From NCBI RefSeq assembly GCF_900104225.1, contig NZ_FNJK01000001.1, positions 248,001-312,000 on the forward strand: a DNA stretch of 64,000 nt, written 5' to 3'. The notes below the pieces were generated by a model. It was not told where the DNA came from and searched no databases. It was given only the letters and a program-made list of their open reading frames with translations. Positions 31,997 through 40,181 of this stretch are shown here, in pieces. Origin of the DNA: Streptococcus equinus. GTDB taxonomy: Bacteria > Bacillota > Bacilli > Lactobacillales > Streptococcaceae. The position numbers and the translations under genes were made by a program. Every line of letters begins with the position of its first letter. Within the stretch, counting starts at the first letter, position 1.

Positions 31997-32299
31997 ATAA
32001 ATATTTCTAAAGCTTACATCAAACGGTAATAACAGATATTATTTATACAAAAAAAGATAAAATATTCATTTTTGATGTCAGCTTTTATAGACATTGATTA
32101 TTGGAAAAAGAAGGGATAGTTGGAAATATAAAACCTTTAATGTTTTTGAAAAATGAAAATCTTTCAGTACATAAAATAGTCGATTTTGGTTGATTCTATG
32201 CGGATTTTTGATATTTTTTGGCTTATTTGACATGAAATGATTGAAAAATAAGTGAAAAATGAGCGAAAGCAATCTTTTTGAAATTTTAATTAATTTTCA

Positions 32300-32335
32300 A
32301 ATTTTCTGTATTTTTAGACAATATTGTGTTATAAT
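32300..32335 (+). promoter_or_regulatory. Promoter with CodY-like box, second peptide-binding gene
   Basis: AATTTTCTGTATTTT (32300-32314) and TATAAT (32330-32335), near-identical to the copy at 30213 with only one base more or less of spacing. Confidence 0.55.
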
Positions 32336-32378
32336 ACATAACATACTGAAAGAAAGTTATATGGTAGGAGGATCTATT

Positions 32379-34025
32379 ATGGAGATCAAAACTTTAAAAC
32401 GTGTCGGTCTTGGGGCTGTCACATTGTTGTCTGCTGCTACACTAGCAGCATGTGGTGGAAATAATTCATCATCAAAATCTGCTAGCAAAGATATCAATTG
32501 GTTCGTACCAACTGAAATCAGCACACTTGATATTTCAAAAGTAACTGATACTTACTCATCAATTGCTATTGGTAACTCAGGAAGTAACCTTCTTCGTGTT
32601 GATGAAAAAGGTGATTTGAAACCTGATTTGGCTGAAAAAGTTGAAGTATCTGAAGATGGTTTAACATACACAGCTACACTTCGTGATAACCTTAAATGGT
32701 CAGATGGTAGCAAATTGACAGCTGAAGATTTCGTATACAGCTGGCAACGTATTGCTGATCCAAAAACAGCTTCTGAATACTCATATCTTGTTTCAGATGC
32801 CCACGTTTTGAATGCTGAAGACGTCATTGCAGGTACTAAAGGTGTTGACCAACTTGGTGTTAAAGCTGATGGCAACAAAGTTATCTTTACTTTATCAAAC
32901 CCTTCTCCACAATTTATGAGTCTTCTATCATTTGCAAACTTCATGCCACAAAGCAAAGCATTTGTTGAAAAAGCAGGTGACCAATACGGTACAACTTCTG
33001 AAAAATCATTGTACTCTGGTCCATACACAGTTTCAAAATGGAACGGTACAAATGGTAACTTCACACTTGTGAAAAACAAATACTATTGGGATGCTAAAGA
33101 CGTTAAAACTAAGAAAGTAAACGTTCAAACAATTAAGAAACCAGATACAGCTGTTCAAATGTACAAAGATGGTGACCTTGATACAGCAAACATCTCAAAT
33201 ACAGAAGCTACATTTAAAGCTAATAAAAACCGTAAAGACGTTGTTCCAGTTCCAGAAGCAACAACAGCTTACATGGTTTACAACCAAACTGGTACAGTGA
33301 CTGCTTTGAACAACCTTAAAGTTCGTCAAGCACTTAACCTTGCAACTGACCGTGCAGGTATCGTTAAAGCTGCCATCGACACTGGTTCAAAAGCTGCAAC
33401 TGCCCTTGCACCAACAGGTCTTGAAAAACTCCCTGATGGAACAGACTTGGCTAAATACGTATCACCAGGTTACAGTTATGATAAGAAAGAAGCTACAAAA
33501 CTCTTCAAAGAAGGTCTTGCTGAACTTGGTACAGATTCAGTTAAATTGACTGTAACTGCTGACTCAGACGCTCCAGTTGCTAAAGCTGCTGTTGACTACA
33601 TCAAACAAACTTGGGAAGAAGCTCTTCCAGGTTTGAAAGTTGAAGAAAAATTCGTTACTTTCAAACAACGTCTTGAAGATACTAAGAACCAAAACTTCGA
33701 TGTAGCCCTTGTTCTTTGGGGTGGTGACTATCCAGAAGGATCTACATTCTACGGACTCTTCACTACTGGTTCATCATACAACTACGGTAAATTCTCAAAT
33801 GCTGATTACGATGCTGCTTACCAAAAAGCCATCACTACAGACGCTCTAGACGCTAAAGCTGCTGCTGATGATTATAAAGCTGCTGAAAAAGCTCTTTATG
33901 ACAACGCACTTTACAACCCAATCTACTTCCGTAGCACTAAGTCACTTCAAAATCCTGACCTTAAAGGTCTTGTTCGTAACTCAACAGGATTGCAAGTTGA
34001 CTTCACTCACGCATACAAAAAATAA
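32379..34025 (+). CDS. Oligopeptide ABC transporter substrate-binding lipoprotein (OppA family), copy 2
   Basis: A 548-residue paralogue of the preceding gene, with lipobox TLAAC and the same family motifs. The true start is the ATG at 32379 (MEIKTLKRVGLGAVTLLSAA) behind GTAGGAGG; 40 upstream in-frame codons from 32259 include the promoter and are not coding. Differences from copy 1 fall in the ligand-facing part as well, so peptide preference may differ. No permease genes are adjacent. Confidence 0.92.
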   Translation: MEIKTLKRVGLGAVTLLSAATLAACGGNNSSSKSASKDINWFVPTEISTLDISKVTDTYSSIAIGNSGSNLLRVDEKGDLKPDLAEKVEVSEDGLTYTATLRDNLKWSDGSKLTAEDFVYSWQRIADPKTASEYSYLVSDAHVLNAEDVIAGTKGVDQLGVKADGNKVIFTLSNPSPQFMSLLSFANFMPQSKAFVEKAGDQYGTTSEKSLYSGPYTVSKWNGTNGNFTLVKNKYYWDAKDVKTKKVNVQTIKKPDTAVQMYKDGDLDTANISNTEATFKANKNRKDVVPVPEATTAYMVYNQTGTVTALNNLKVRQALNLATDRAGIVKAAIDTGSKAATALAPTGLEKLPDGTDLAKYVSPGYSYDKKEATKLFKEGLAELGTDSVKLTVTADSDAPVAKAAVDYIKQTWEEALPGLKVEEKFVTFKQRLEDTKNQNFDVALVLWGGDYPEGSTFYGLFTTGSSYNYGKFSNADYDAAYQKAITTDALDAKAAADDYKAAEKALYDNALYNPIYFRSTKSLQNPDLKGLVRNSTGLQVDFTHAYKK

Positions 34026-34044
34026 ATCATTCTAGTGATGATGA

Positions 34045-34078
34045 GACAAGGTTCGAGCCTATCGAGCCTTGTTTTTTT
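34045..34078 (+). terminator. Terminator after second peptide-binding gene
   Basis: ACAAGGTTCGA pairs with TCGAGCCTTGT, followed by seven T. Confidence 0.88.
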
Positions 34079-34129
34079 ATGACTTAAAAAATGGTACAAT
34101 GAAAGTATCATATTAGTAAAAGGAAATAT

Positions 34130-34858
34130 ATGCGTTTAGATAAATTTTTAGTTGAAGCAGGTCAAGGCTCACGCACAGAAGTCAAACAGCTTCTTAAGAA
34201 AAAACAAGTCTCTGTCAATGGAAAAATCGAGACCTCTCCTAAGACTCAAATTGATGAGAAAATAGACAAAATTGTCTGTCAAGGTGAAAATCTTTCCTAT
34301 GAAAAATATGTCTATTACATGTTAAATAAACCAAAAGGTGTGATTTCAGCAACAGAAGATAATCACCACAAAACGGTTTTAGATTTGTTGGATAAAACAG
34401 CTTGGGATAAAGAAGTCTTTCCTGTTGGGCGTTTAGACATAGACACTCATGGACTGTTATTGTTGACTAATAATGGTAAATTGGCGCATGCTATGCTATC
34501 ACCTAAGAAGCACGTCGATAAGCGTTACCGTGCTAAAGTCGCAGGAATGATGACAGCAGAAGATGTTGAGCGTTTTGCCAAAGGAATTGAGCTGAAAGAT
34601 TTCACGTGTCAATCAGCGCAGCTAGAGATTTTAGAAATTGATGAAGCTGCCAAGACAAGCTTAGTGGCTATTACGATTAAAGAAGGCAAATTCCATCAAG
34701 TTAAACGAATGGTTTTAGCTTGTGGCAAAGAAGTGACAGATTTAGAACGTCTAAGCATGGGACCATTGCAATTAGACGAGCAATTGGAGCTTGGTAAGTG
34801 GAGACGATTGACTTCTGATGAGTTAAGCAGTCTTGAGTTATTTGAGGTTGAACTGTAA
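34130..34858 (+). CDS. rsuA: 16S rRNA pseudouridine synthase, RsuA family
   Basis: The 242-residue enzyme has an N-terminal S4 RNA-binding domain (about 1-60, MRLDKFLVEAGQGSRTEVKQLL) and the pseudouridine synthase core with the catalytic Asp103 in PVGRLDIDTHGLLLLTN. RsuA isomerises U516 of 16S rRNA; related RluE/RluF family members cannot be fully excluded. AAAGGAAA precedes the ATG, and TACAAT lies near 34095. Confidence 0.88.
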   Translation: MRLDKFLVEAGQGSRTEVKQLLKKKQVSVNGKIETSPKTQIDEKIDKIVCQGENLSYEKYVYYMLNKPKGVISATEDNHHKTVLDLLDKTAWDKEVFPVGRLDIDTHGLLLLTNNGKLAHAMLSPKKHVDKRYRAKVAGMMTAEDVERFAKGIELKDFTCQSAQLEILEIDEAAKTSLVAITIKEGKFHQVKRMVLACGKEVTDLERLSMGPLQLDEQLELGKWRRLTSDELSSLELFEVEL

Positions 34859-34940
34859 AATCTTGCACTACTTATTTGATTATTTAGGCTAATCATGTTA
34901 AGATAATAGTAATAAAATCAATTGAGCGAGGTGTATTAAG

Positions 34941-35069
34941 GTGGCATTTGGTGAAAACGGACCACGTAAAAAAACAGCGTTTGAAAAACTGACTTTAGTA
35001 GTTGTTATCTTAATGGTTCTAGTAACTGTAGGTGGTCTTATTGCGACTGCTATTGGTTCAATTATTTAA
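34941..35069 (+). CDS. Small DUF4044-type membrane protein
   Basis: A 42-residue gene with a GTG start at 34941, behind GAGGT. It encodes MAFGENGPRKKTAFEKLTLV and one hydrophobic helix (VVVILMVLVTVGGLIATAIG). The basic head and single helix match the DUF4044 family of small streptococcal membrane proteins. Role unknown. A terminator follows directly. Confidence 0.8.
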   Translation: MAFGENGPRKKTAFEKLTLVVVILMVLVTVGGLIATAIGSII

Positions 35070-35071
35070 AG

Positions 35072-35094
35072 AACGCTGATGAGGCGTTTTTTTA
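35072..35094 (+). terminator. Terminator after DUF4044 gene
   Basis: AACGC pairs with GCGTT, then a T run. Confidence 0.7.
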
Positions 35095-35154
35095 TGCTTT
35101 TGCAAATCAATTTTTAGTGTAAAAGTTACTATAATGAAAGAATAGGAATTAATA

Positions 35155-36468
35155 ATGAGTATGTTTTTAGATACTGCCAAAATCAGCGTTAAAGCTGGTC
35201 GTGGTGGTGATGGCATGGTTGCCTTCCGTCGTGAAAAATACGTCCCTAATGGCGGACCTTGGGGAGGTGACGGAGGTAAAGGTGGTTCAGTCATCTTTAA
35301 AGTTGACGAAGGACTTCGTACTTTGATGGACTTCCGTTACAACCGTATTTTTAAAGCGAAATCTGGTGAAAAAGGGATGACAAAAGGAATGCACGGACGT
35401 GGTGCAGAAGACCTTATTGTCCGTGTCCCTCAAGGAACAACAGTTCGCGATGCTGAGACAAATAAAGTAATCACTGATCTTGTTGAAAATGGTCAAGAAT
35501 TTGTTGTTGCGCACGGTGGACGTGGTGGACGTGGTAATATCCGCTTTGCGACACCACGTAACCCTGCACCTGAAATTGCAGAAAATGGTGAACCAGGTGA
35601 AGAACGTGAACTTCAGTTAGAATTGAAAATCTTGGCAGATGTTGGTTTGGTTGGTTTCCCATCAGTTGGTAAGTCAACATTGTTGAGTGTGGTAACTGCT
35701 GCTAAACCAAAAATTGGAGCTTATCACTTTACAACTATTGTCCCTAACTTAGGTATGGTTCGTACAAAATCAGGCGATAGCTTTGCCATGGCTGATCTTC
35801 CAGGTTTGATTGAAGGTGCTTCACAAGGTGTTGGTCTTGGAACACAATTCCTTCGTCATATCGAACGTACGCGTGTTATTCTTCACGTGATTGACATGTC
35901 AGCAAGTGAAGGACGCGATCCATATGAAGATTACGTTTCAATTAATAATGAGCTTGAAACTTACAACCTTCGTTTGATGGAACGCCCACAAATCATTGTT
36001 GCTAACAAGATGGATATGCCTGAAGCAGAAGAAAACTTGAAAGTCTTCAAGGAAAAATTGGCTGCTAACTACGATGATTTTGAAGAAATGCCAATGATTT
36101 TCCCAATTTCAAGTTTGGCACACCAAGGATTAGAAAATCTTATGGAAGCAACAGCGGAATTGCTTGATAAGACCGATGAATTCTTGCTTTACAGCGATGA
36201 TGATATGATTGATGAAGAGGTTTATTATGGATTTGATCCAGATGAACGTCCATTTGAAATTTCACGTGATGATGATGCTGCATGGGTATTGTCAGGTGAA
36301 AAACTTGAAAAACTCTTTGTCATGACAAATATGGAACGTGATGAATCTGTTATGAAATTTGCACGTCAACTGCGTGGTATGGGTGTTGATGAAGCCCTTC
36401 GTGAACGCGGTGCTAAAGATGGAGACATCGTTCGTATCGGTAAATTTGAATTTGAATTCGTGGATTAA
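35155..36468 (+). CDS. obgE: Obg/CgtA ribosome-associated GTPase
   Basis: Obg is an essential GTPase for 50S subunit assembly and stress control. The 437-residue protein has the glycine-rich Obg domain (about 1-158, [25 protein letters not shown]), a G domain with GFPSVGKST at 167-175, DLPGLIEGA and NKMD, and the C-terminal OCT domain ending [15 protein letters not shown]. Length is normal. About 170 bases downstream hold an inverted repeat (GAGCTATG at 36524 with CATAGCTC at 36558). Confidence 0.97.
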   Translation: MSMFLDTAKISVKAGRGGDGMVAFRREKYVPNGGPWGGDGGKGGSVIFKVDEGLRTLMDFRYNRIFKAKSGEKGMTKGMHGRGAEDLIVRVPQGTTVRDAETNKVITDLVENGQEFVVAHGGRGGRGNIRFATPRNPAPEIAENGEPGEERELQLELKILADVGLVGFPSVGKSTLLSVVTAAKPKIGAYHFTTIVPNLGMVRTKSGDSFAMADLPGLIEGASQGVGLGTQFLRHIERTRVILHVIDMSASEGRDPYEDYVSINNELETYNLRLMERPQIIVANKMDMPEAEENLKVFKEKLAANYDDFEEMPMIFPISSLAHQGLENLMEATAELLDKTDEFLLYSDDDMIDEEVYYGFDPDERPFEISRDDDAAWVLSGEKLEKLFVMTNMERDESVMKFARQLRGMGVDEALRERGAKDGDIVRIGKFEFEFVD

Positions 36469-36638
36469 TATAAGATACAAAGTCCGTTAAGCGAGCAAAG
36501 TAAAAATAGGAATTATTGACGAGGAGCTATGAGCTCTGGAAAAAATTATCTTTTTTGCATAGCTCGTAGGGCGTGTCTTAAATAGCAATTCAATGGTTTT
36601 AATTTATAAATAAGTTTATATATTAACTGGAGGTTCTT

Positions 36639-36821
36639 ATGGGTGAAAAACCGATATCTTTTAGGGATAAAGATGGTAATTTTGTATCAGCAGCCGATGT
36701 CTGGAATGCTGAAAAGCTAGAAGAACTTTTCAATACACTTAATCCAAATCGACGTTTTCGCTTAGAACGTGAAAAATTGGCAAAAGAAAAAGCAGGAGAA
36801 GCAGAGGACCAAGAGTCTTAA
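36639..36821 (+). CDS. Conserved small streptococcal protein
   Basis: The 60-residue product (MGEKPISFRDKDGNFVSAAD and NTLNPNRRFRLEREKLAKEK) is charged, without membrane segment or signal. CTGGAGG precedes the ATG and a terminator follows, which together support a real gene. I know of similar short proteins beside obgE in streptococci, but no function. Confidence 0.72.
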   Translation: MGEKPISFRDKDGNFVSAADVWNAEKLEELFNTLNPNRRFRLEREKLAKEKAGEAEDQES

Positions 36822-36835
36822 TTAGCTTTCCTACT

Positions 36836-36865
36836 TGAGCTCAGCGATATGGCTGAGCTTTTTTA
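36836..36865. terminator. Terminator between the small gene and the ABC-F gene
   Basis: AGCTCAGC pairs with GCTGAGCT, followed by T on the plus strand. It overlaps the last codon of the minus-strand ABC-F gene. Confidence 0.8.
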
Positions 36866-38362
36866 ATATCTTCGTAAAGAATGATTGGTTAATTGGTAGT
36901 GTATTTTTGCGACACAGTTTATAAAATTTTGATCATGAGAAACACTAATAATGCAGCCGGGATAATCTCTTAGTAATTGCCGGATGATTGGCTGACTAGT
37001 TGGTGAAAAATGCCGAGTTGGCTCATCAAGGATAATAACTTGATTTTTAGCAAGTACCATATGCGCTAAAAATAGCTTAGCTTTTTGCCCGCCAGATAAT
37101 TCAATAACACGATGCTCCATTTCATCTCTTGTAAATTGGAGACTTGCTAAAATAGTTCTAGACGTTTTATCGGTTGTAACTTCACTTAAAAATGAGACAG
37201 CAGAAATGTCACCTTTTAGTATATTATCATAATCTTGCGGCATATAACCGATTGACAGTTGCTCATTTTTGTCAAGCTCTTGATAAATTTTTCTGAGTAG
37301 TTGAGTTTTTCCAATACCATTTTTACCAGTAATGACAATCTTATCTTGTCCCAAAATATCCAAATCAATAGTCTGACCGGTAGATAGCACGTGATTATGC
37401 CATGATAAGAGCCGCTTTTTATAATTAAGCGGGGAAATATCATGGAAAAATAGTGTTATACTATCCATTTTTTCAGGAAACTCAGTAATGGTTTCATCCT
37501 CTTTTTGATATCTTTTTTCAAGGGATAGAACGTTTTTCATCTTTTTTGCAGCCAGTCTTCCCAAAGTGCTATCATGAGTGTGTCGCACGTTGTGTTGCGC
37601 TGCTTGGTACAAGCGTTGGATTTTTTCATCTCGTTTTTGCTTTAACCGCCGATCATTTTTGGCTTCTTCGTATTGCTTTGTAAAAGCTTTATGACGCAGT
37701 TCTAGATAATCATGATAATTTCCATGGAAATAGCATGCGCGAGGAATTTGCCGATGTCTGATTAGCTCTAAGTGTAAAATGGCAGTTGCAGTGTCTTTAA
37801 GCATCACTTCATCGTGAGAGATAAAAATCACAGTCTTATCAGTTTTCTGAATAAATTGTTTAAGGATATCTTGGCTTTCAATATCAAGGTCGCTGGATGG
37901 TTCATCCAATAAGAATAAATCAGGATCTTGACCAGTTAATTTGGCTAATTGAAGTTTTATTCGCTCACCACCCGATAGACTGATTAATGATTGATTCTTT
38001 TTCTCCAGCGTAGAAAGGTCTAGATGCAGGAGCGCAGCCGTTTTATAAAATGCATTGTAATTGAAAAAAGGATTGATATCCTTGTATAGGAAATCAGAAA
38101 TAGTTTGCCTTTTTTCGTTTTCAGCTAATGACTGTGGGAGATAGGCTATTTTTTTAAAACGATTATCAATCTGTCCTTGAAGTGTAGCATAGTTAGTAAG
38201 AGTTTGTGAATTAGCAATAGCCTGGAGTAAAGTGGATTTTCCAGTTCCTTCCTCACCAATAATTGCTAATTTTTCATCCGGTTTTATGATGAGATTTAAA
38301 TCAGCAATTATTGGTTTTGAATCTTTGATATGGCTAATAGTTAGTTGGTTTATTTTTAGCAT
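36863..38362 (-). CDS. ABC-F family ATPase (ribosome protection type)
   Basis: The 499-residue protein has two ABC domains and no membrane segment. The first has GEEGTGKST, LSGGERIKLQLA and LFLLDEPSSDLD; the second has GKNGIGKTQ, LSGGQKAKLFLA and VIILDEPTRHFS. Between them is a basic helical linker (KNDRRLKQKRDEKIQRLYQ) as in ribosome-binding ABC-F proteins, several of which give resistance to lincosamides, pleuromutilins or macrolides. I start at ATG 38362 behind AAGGAAGG; nine more codons upstream would cover the attenuator. The gene sits behind a terminator in its own leader, a common sign of antibiotic-induced expression. Drug range is unknown. Confidence 0.87.
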   Translation of the reverse strand: MLKINQLTISHIKDSKPIIADLNLIIKPDEKLAIIGEEGTGKSTLLQAIANSQTLTNYATLQGQIDNRFKKIAYLPQSLAENEKRQTISDFLYKDINPFFNYNAFYKTAALLHLDLSTLEKKNQSLISLSGGERIKLQLAKLTGQDPDLFLLDEPSSDLDIESQDILKQFIQKTDKTVIFISHDEVMLKDTATAILHLELIRHRQIPRACYFHGNYHDYLELRHKAFTKQYEEAKNDRRLKQKRDEKIQRLYQAAQHNVRHTHDSTLGRLAAKKMKNVLSLEKRYQKEDETITEFPEKMDSITLFFHDISPLNYKKRLLSWHNHVLSTGQTIDLDILGQDKIVITGKNGIGKTQLLRKIYQELDKNEQLSIGYMPQDYDNILKGDISAVSFLSEVTTDKTSRTILASLQFTRDEMEHRVIELSGGQKAKLFLAHMVLAKNQVIILDEPTRHFSPTSQPIIRQLLRDYPGCIISVSHDQNFINCVAKIHYQLTNHSLRRY

Positions 38363-38377
38363 ATGAACCTTCCTTTC

Positions 38378-38412
38378 AAAAAAACACACTCTACCATAGC
38401 AGGTAAAGTGTG
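38378..38412 (-). terminator. Leader terminator (attenuator) just before the ABC-F gene
   Basis: On the minus strand CACACTTTACC (38412-38402) pairs with GGTAGAGTGTG (38395-38385) around a six-base loop and is followed by seven T. It ends only about six bases before the SD, and no other promoter lies between it and the gene, so transcription must read through it. Confidence 0.8.
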
Positions 38413-38507
38413 AATCTCATTATGGTCAACGCTAAAAATACCCAACACGTGTGATGGATAAGTAAGAGAATGAAAGACTGCACTAAAAACAAAACCTGAT
38501 ATGGCAT
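38391..38507 (-). CDS. Possible leader peptide of the ABC-F gene
   Basis: A 38-codon frame, MPYQVLFLVQSFILLLIHHT to a final Trp, ends with a TAG inside the 3' arm of the attenuator, so a ribosome reaching the end would disrupt the hairpin. The ATG at 38507 has no SD. The same frame can be extended to a TTG at 38543 only three bases after AGGAGG (38552-38547). A three-codon frame MNN starts at 38536, ten bases after the same SD. Which is translated cannot be decided by eye. Confidence 0.35.
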   Translation of the reverse strand: MPYQVLFLVQSFILLLIHHTCWVFLALTIMRFTLYLLW

Positions 38508-38567
38508 ATCAATACATTTTGTTCTTAGTTGTTCATCGTTCAAAATCCTCCTACTTGATTTGCCTTC

Positions 38568-38597
38568 ATTTTAGCAAAAAAATTAGGTTATTGTCAA
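38568..38597 (-). promoter_or_regulatory. Promoter of the ABC-F gene
   Basis: On the minus strand TTGACA (38597-38592), 18 bases, TAAAAT (38573-38568). It gives a leader of about 200 bases before the gene. Confidence 0.8.
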
Positions 38598-38610
38598 AGA
38601 ATATGGTAAA

Positions 38611-38636
38611 CCTCCCAGTAAAAATTAGCTGGGAGG
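38611..38636 (-). terminator. Hairpin after the rubrerythrin gene
   Basis: CCTCCCAG pairs with CTGGGAGG; the T tract is weak (TTTACC), so termination may be incomplete. Confidence 0.6.
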
Positions 38637-38644
38637 TGATTTTA

Positions 38645-39181
38645 TTAATAGTTTTCAGCACGAACTTCGAAATAAGATTGAGCGTGAGCACATACCGGAC
38701 AAACTTTTGGTGCTTTTGTTCCAACAATAATATGACCGCAGTTACGACATTCCCAAATTTTAACTTCGCTCTTTTCAAAGACTTTAGCAGTTTCGACATT
38801 TTTGAGAAGAGCACGATAGCGTTCTTCGTGGTGCTTTTCGATTTCAGCGACCATGAGGAATTTTTTAGCAAGTTGAGGGAATCCTTCTTTTTCGGCGGTT
38901 TTGGCGAATTCAACATACATATCCGTCCATTCGTAGTTTTCACCATCTGCAGCAGTTTCCAAGTTTTCAGCAGTATCACCAATGCCAAAGAGTTCTTTAT
39001 ACCACATTTTGGCGTGTTCTTTTTCGTTGTCAGCAGTCTTCAAGAAAAGTTCTGCGATTTGTTCAAATCCATCTTTTTTGGCTCTTGAAGCAAAAAAAGT
39101 GTACTTGTTGCGTGCTTGAGATTCACCTGCAAATGCAGCTTGCAAATTCTTTTCGGTTTGAGTACCAGCATACTTAGACAT
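38645..39181 (-). CDS. Rubrerythrin
   Basis: Rubrerythrin is a non-haem iron peroxidase that reduces hydrogen peroxide. The 178-residue protein has the diiron ligands in [22 protein letters not shown] and [10 protein letters not shown], and a C-terminal rubredoxin domain with two CxxC pairs ([14 protein letters not shown]). GGAGGATT precedes the ATG. A TATAAT with TTTAGA 17 bases upstream lies near 39300, and a 16-bp palindrome is in the leader. Confidence 0.95.
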   Translation of the reverse strand: MSKYAGTQTEKNLQAAFAGESQARNKYTFFASRAKKDGFEQIAELFLKTADNEKEHAKMWYKELFGIGDTAENLETAADGENYEWTDMYVEFAKTAEKEGFPQLAKKFLMVAEIEKHHEERYRALLKNVETAKVFEKSEVKIWECRNCGHIIVGTKAPKVCPVCAHAQSYFEVRAENY

Positions 39182-39205
39182 ATCAAAAATCCTCCTTATA
39201 TTAAC

Positions 39206-39221
39206 CAGTAGTTAACTACTG
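39206..39221. promoter_or_regulatory. 16-bp perfect palindrome in the rubrerythrin leader
   Basis: CAGTAGTTAACTACTG lies about 25 bases before the rubrerythrin ATG and after its promoter. It may be an operator or an mRNA hairpin. It does not match the PerR box. Confidence 0.55.
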
Positions 39222-39403
39222 AATATCACACATGAAAGTCATTTGGATTTGCTACGAATAGGTGATTCTACCTTACTTATGATATACCCTTTTTCGTATT
39301 ATAAAAGTACTTGTAGTTTGTCTAAATAACTTAACTTAAGTCTAACAAAAGCATAAGTGAAAGTCAAAATTTTGACAGCGCTAACGAAAAAAATTAAAGC
39401 ATT

Positions 39404-39436
39404 AAAAAAGAAGCTGACTCAGTCAGCTTCTTTTGT
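39404..39436 (-). terminator. glnPQ operon terminator
   Basis: GAAGCTGACT and AGTCAGCTTC form a 10-bp stem with a run of T on the minus-strand side (and T on the other), ending the transcript after glnQ. Confidence 0.88.
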
Positions 39437-39440
39437 GTTA

Positions 39441-40181
39441 CTAGACGTTCAATACTTTGTTCAAGAAGTCTTTTAGACGCGGGTGTTGTGGGTTATCAAA
39501 GATTTGTTCTGGAGTTCCATCTTCAATAAATTGTCCTCCGTCAGTGAAGATTACACGGTTGGCAACTTTACGAGCAAATCCCATTTCGTGGGTAACGATT
39601 AACATGGTCATGCCTTGTTCAGCCAAGTCTTTCATAACACCAAGAACGTCACCAACCATTTCAGGGTCAAGTGCAGAAGTAGGTTCGTCAAAGAGCATGA
39701 TATCTGGATTCATTGCCAAGCTTCGAGCGATAGCCACACGTTGTTTTTGACCACCTGATAAGCTATCTGGTTTAGCATCACGTTTGTCAGCTAGACCAAC
39801 TTTTTCAAGAAGTTCCATAGCATGTTTTTCAGCTTCTTCTTTAGATTCTTTTCCAAGTTCGATTGGTGCGAAAGTGATGTTTTCGAGAACAGTCATATGT
39901 GGGAAGAGGTTGAAGTGTTGGAATACCATACCAATGTTTTCACGAACTTTATCGACATCAGTGTTTGGGTCAGAAAGTTCAAAACCATCAACGACAACTT
40001 TACCACTAGTGATTGTTTCAAGTAGGTTTAGGGTACGAAGGAATGTTGATTTTCCTGAACCAGAAGGTCCGATGATACATACAACATCACCTTCGTGGAA
40101 TTGGGTTGTGATTCCTTTTAAGACTTCATTATCTCCATAAGATTTGTGCAAATCTTGAACATCAATTTTTAATTCTGCCAT
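39441..40181 (-). CDS. glnQ: Glutamine ABC transporter ATP-binding protein
   Basis: The 246-residue ATPase powers amino acid import by the fused GlnP. It has Walker [10 protein letters not shown] at 38-46, the Q-loop MVFQHFNLF, signature [13 protein letters not shown], Walker [14 protein letters not shown] and the switch VTHEMGFA, all typical of polar amino acid transporters. Its ATG shares one base with the glnP stop, so the genes are translationally coupled. Confidence 0.94.
   Translation of the reverse strand: MAELKIDVQDLHKSYGDNEVLKGITTQFHEGDVVCIIGPSGSGKSTFLRTLNLLETITSGKVVVDGFELSDPNTDVDKVRENIGMVFQHFNLFPHMTVLENITFAPIELGKESKEEAEKHAMELLEKVGLADKRDAKPDSLSGGQKQRVAIARSLAMNPDIMLFDEPTSALDPEMVGDVLGVMKDLAEQGMTMLIVTHEMGFARKVANRVIFTDGGQFIEDGTPEQIFDNPQHPRLKDFLNKVLNV

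Noticed and set aside
38501..39088. 195-codon plus-strand frame opposite rubrerythrin
   Set aside because: It is the antisense of rubrerythrin and of the ABC-F leader; Phe-rich composition is typical of a shadow.
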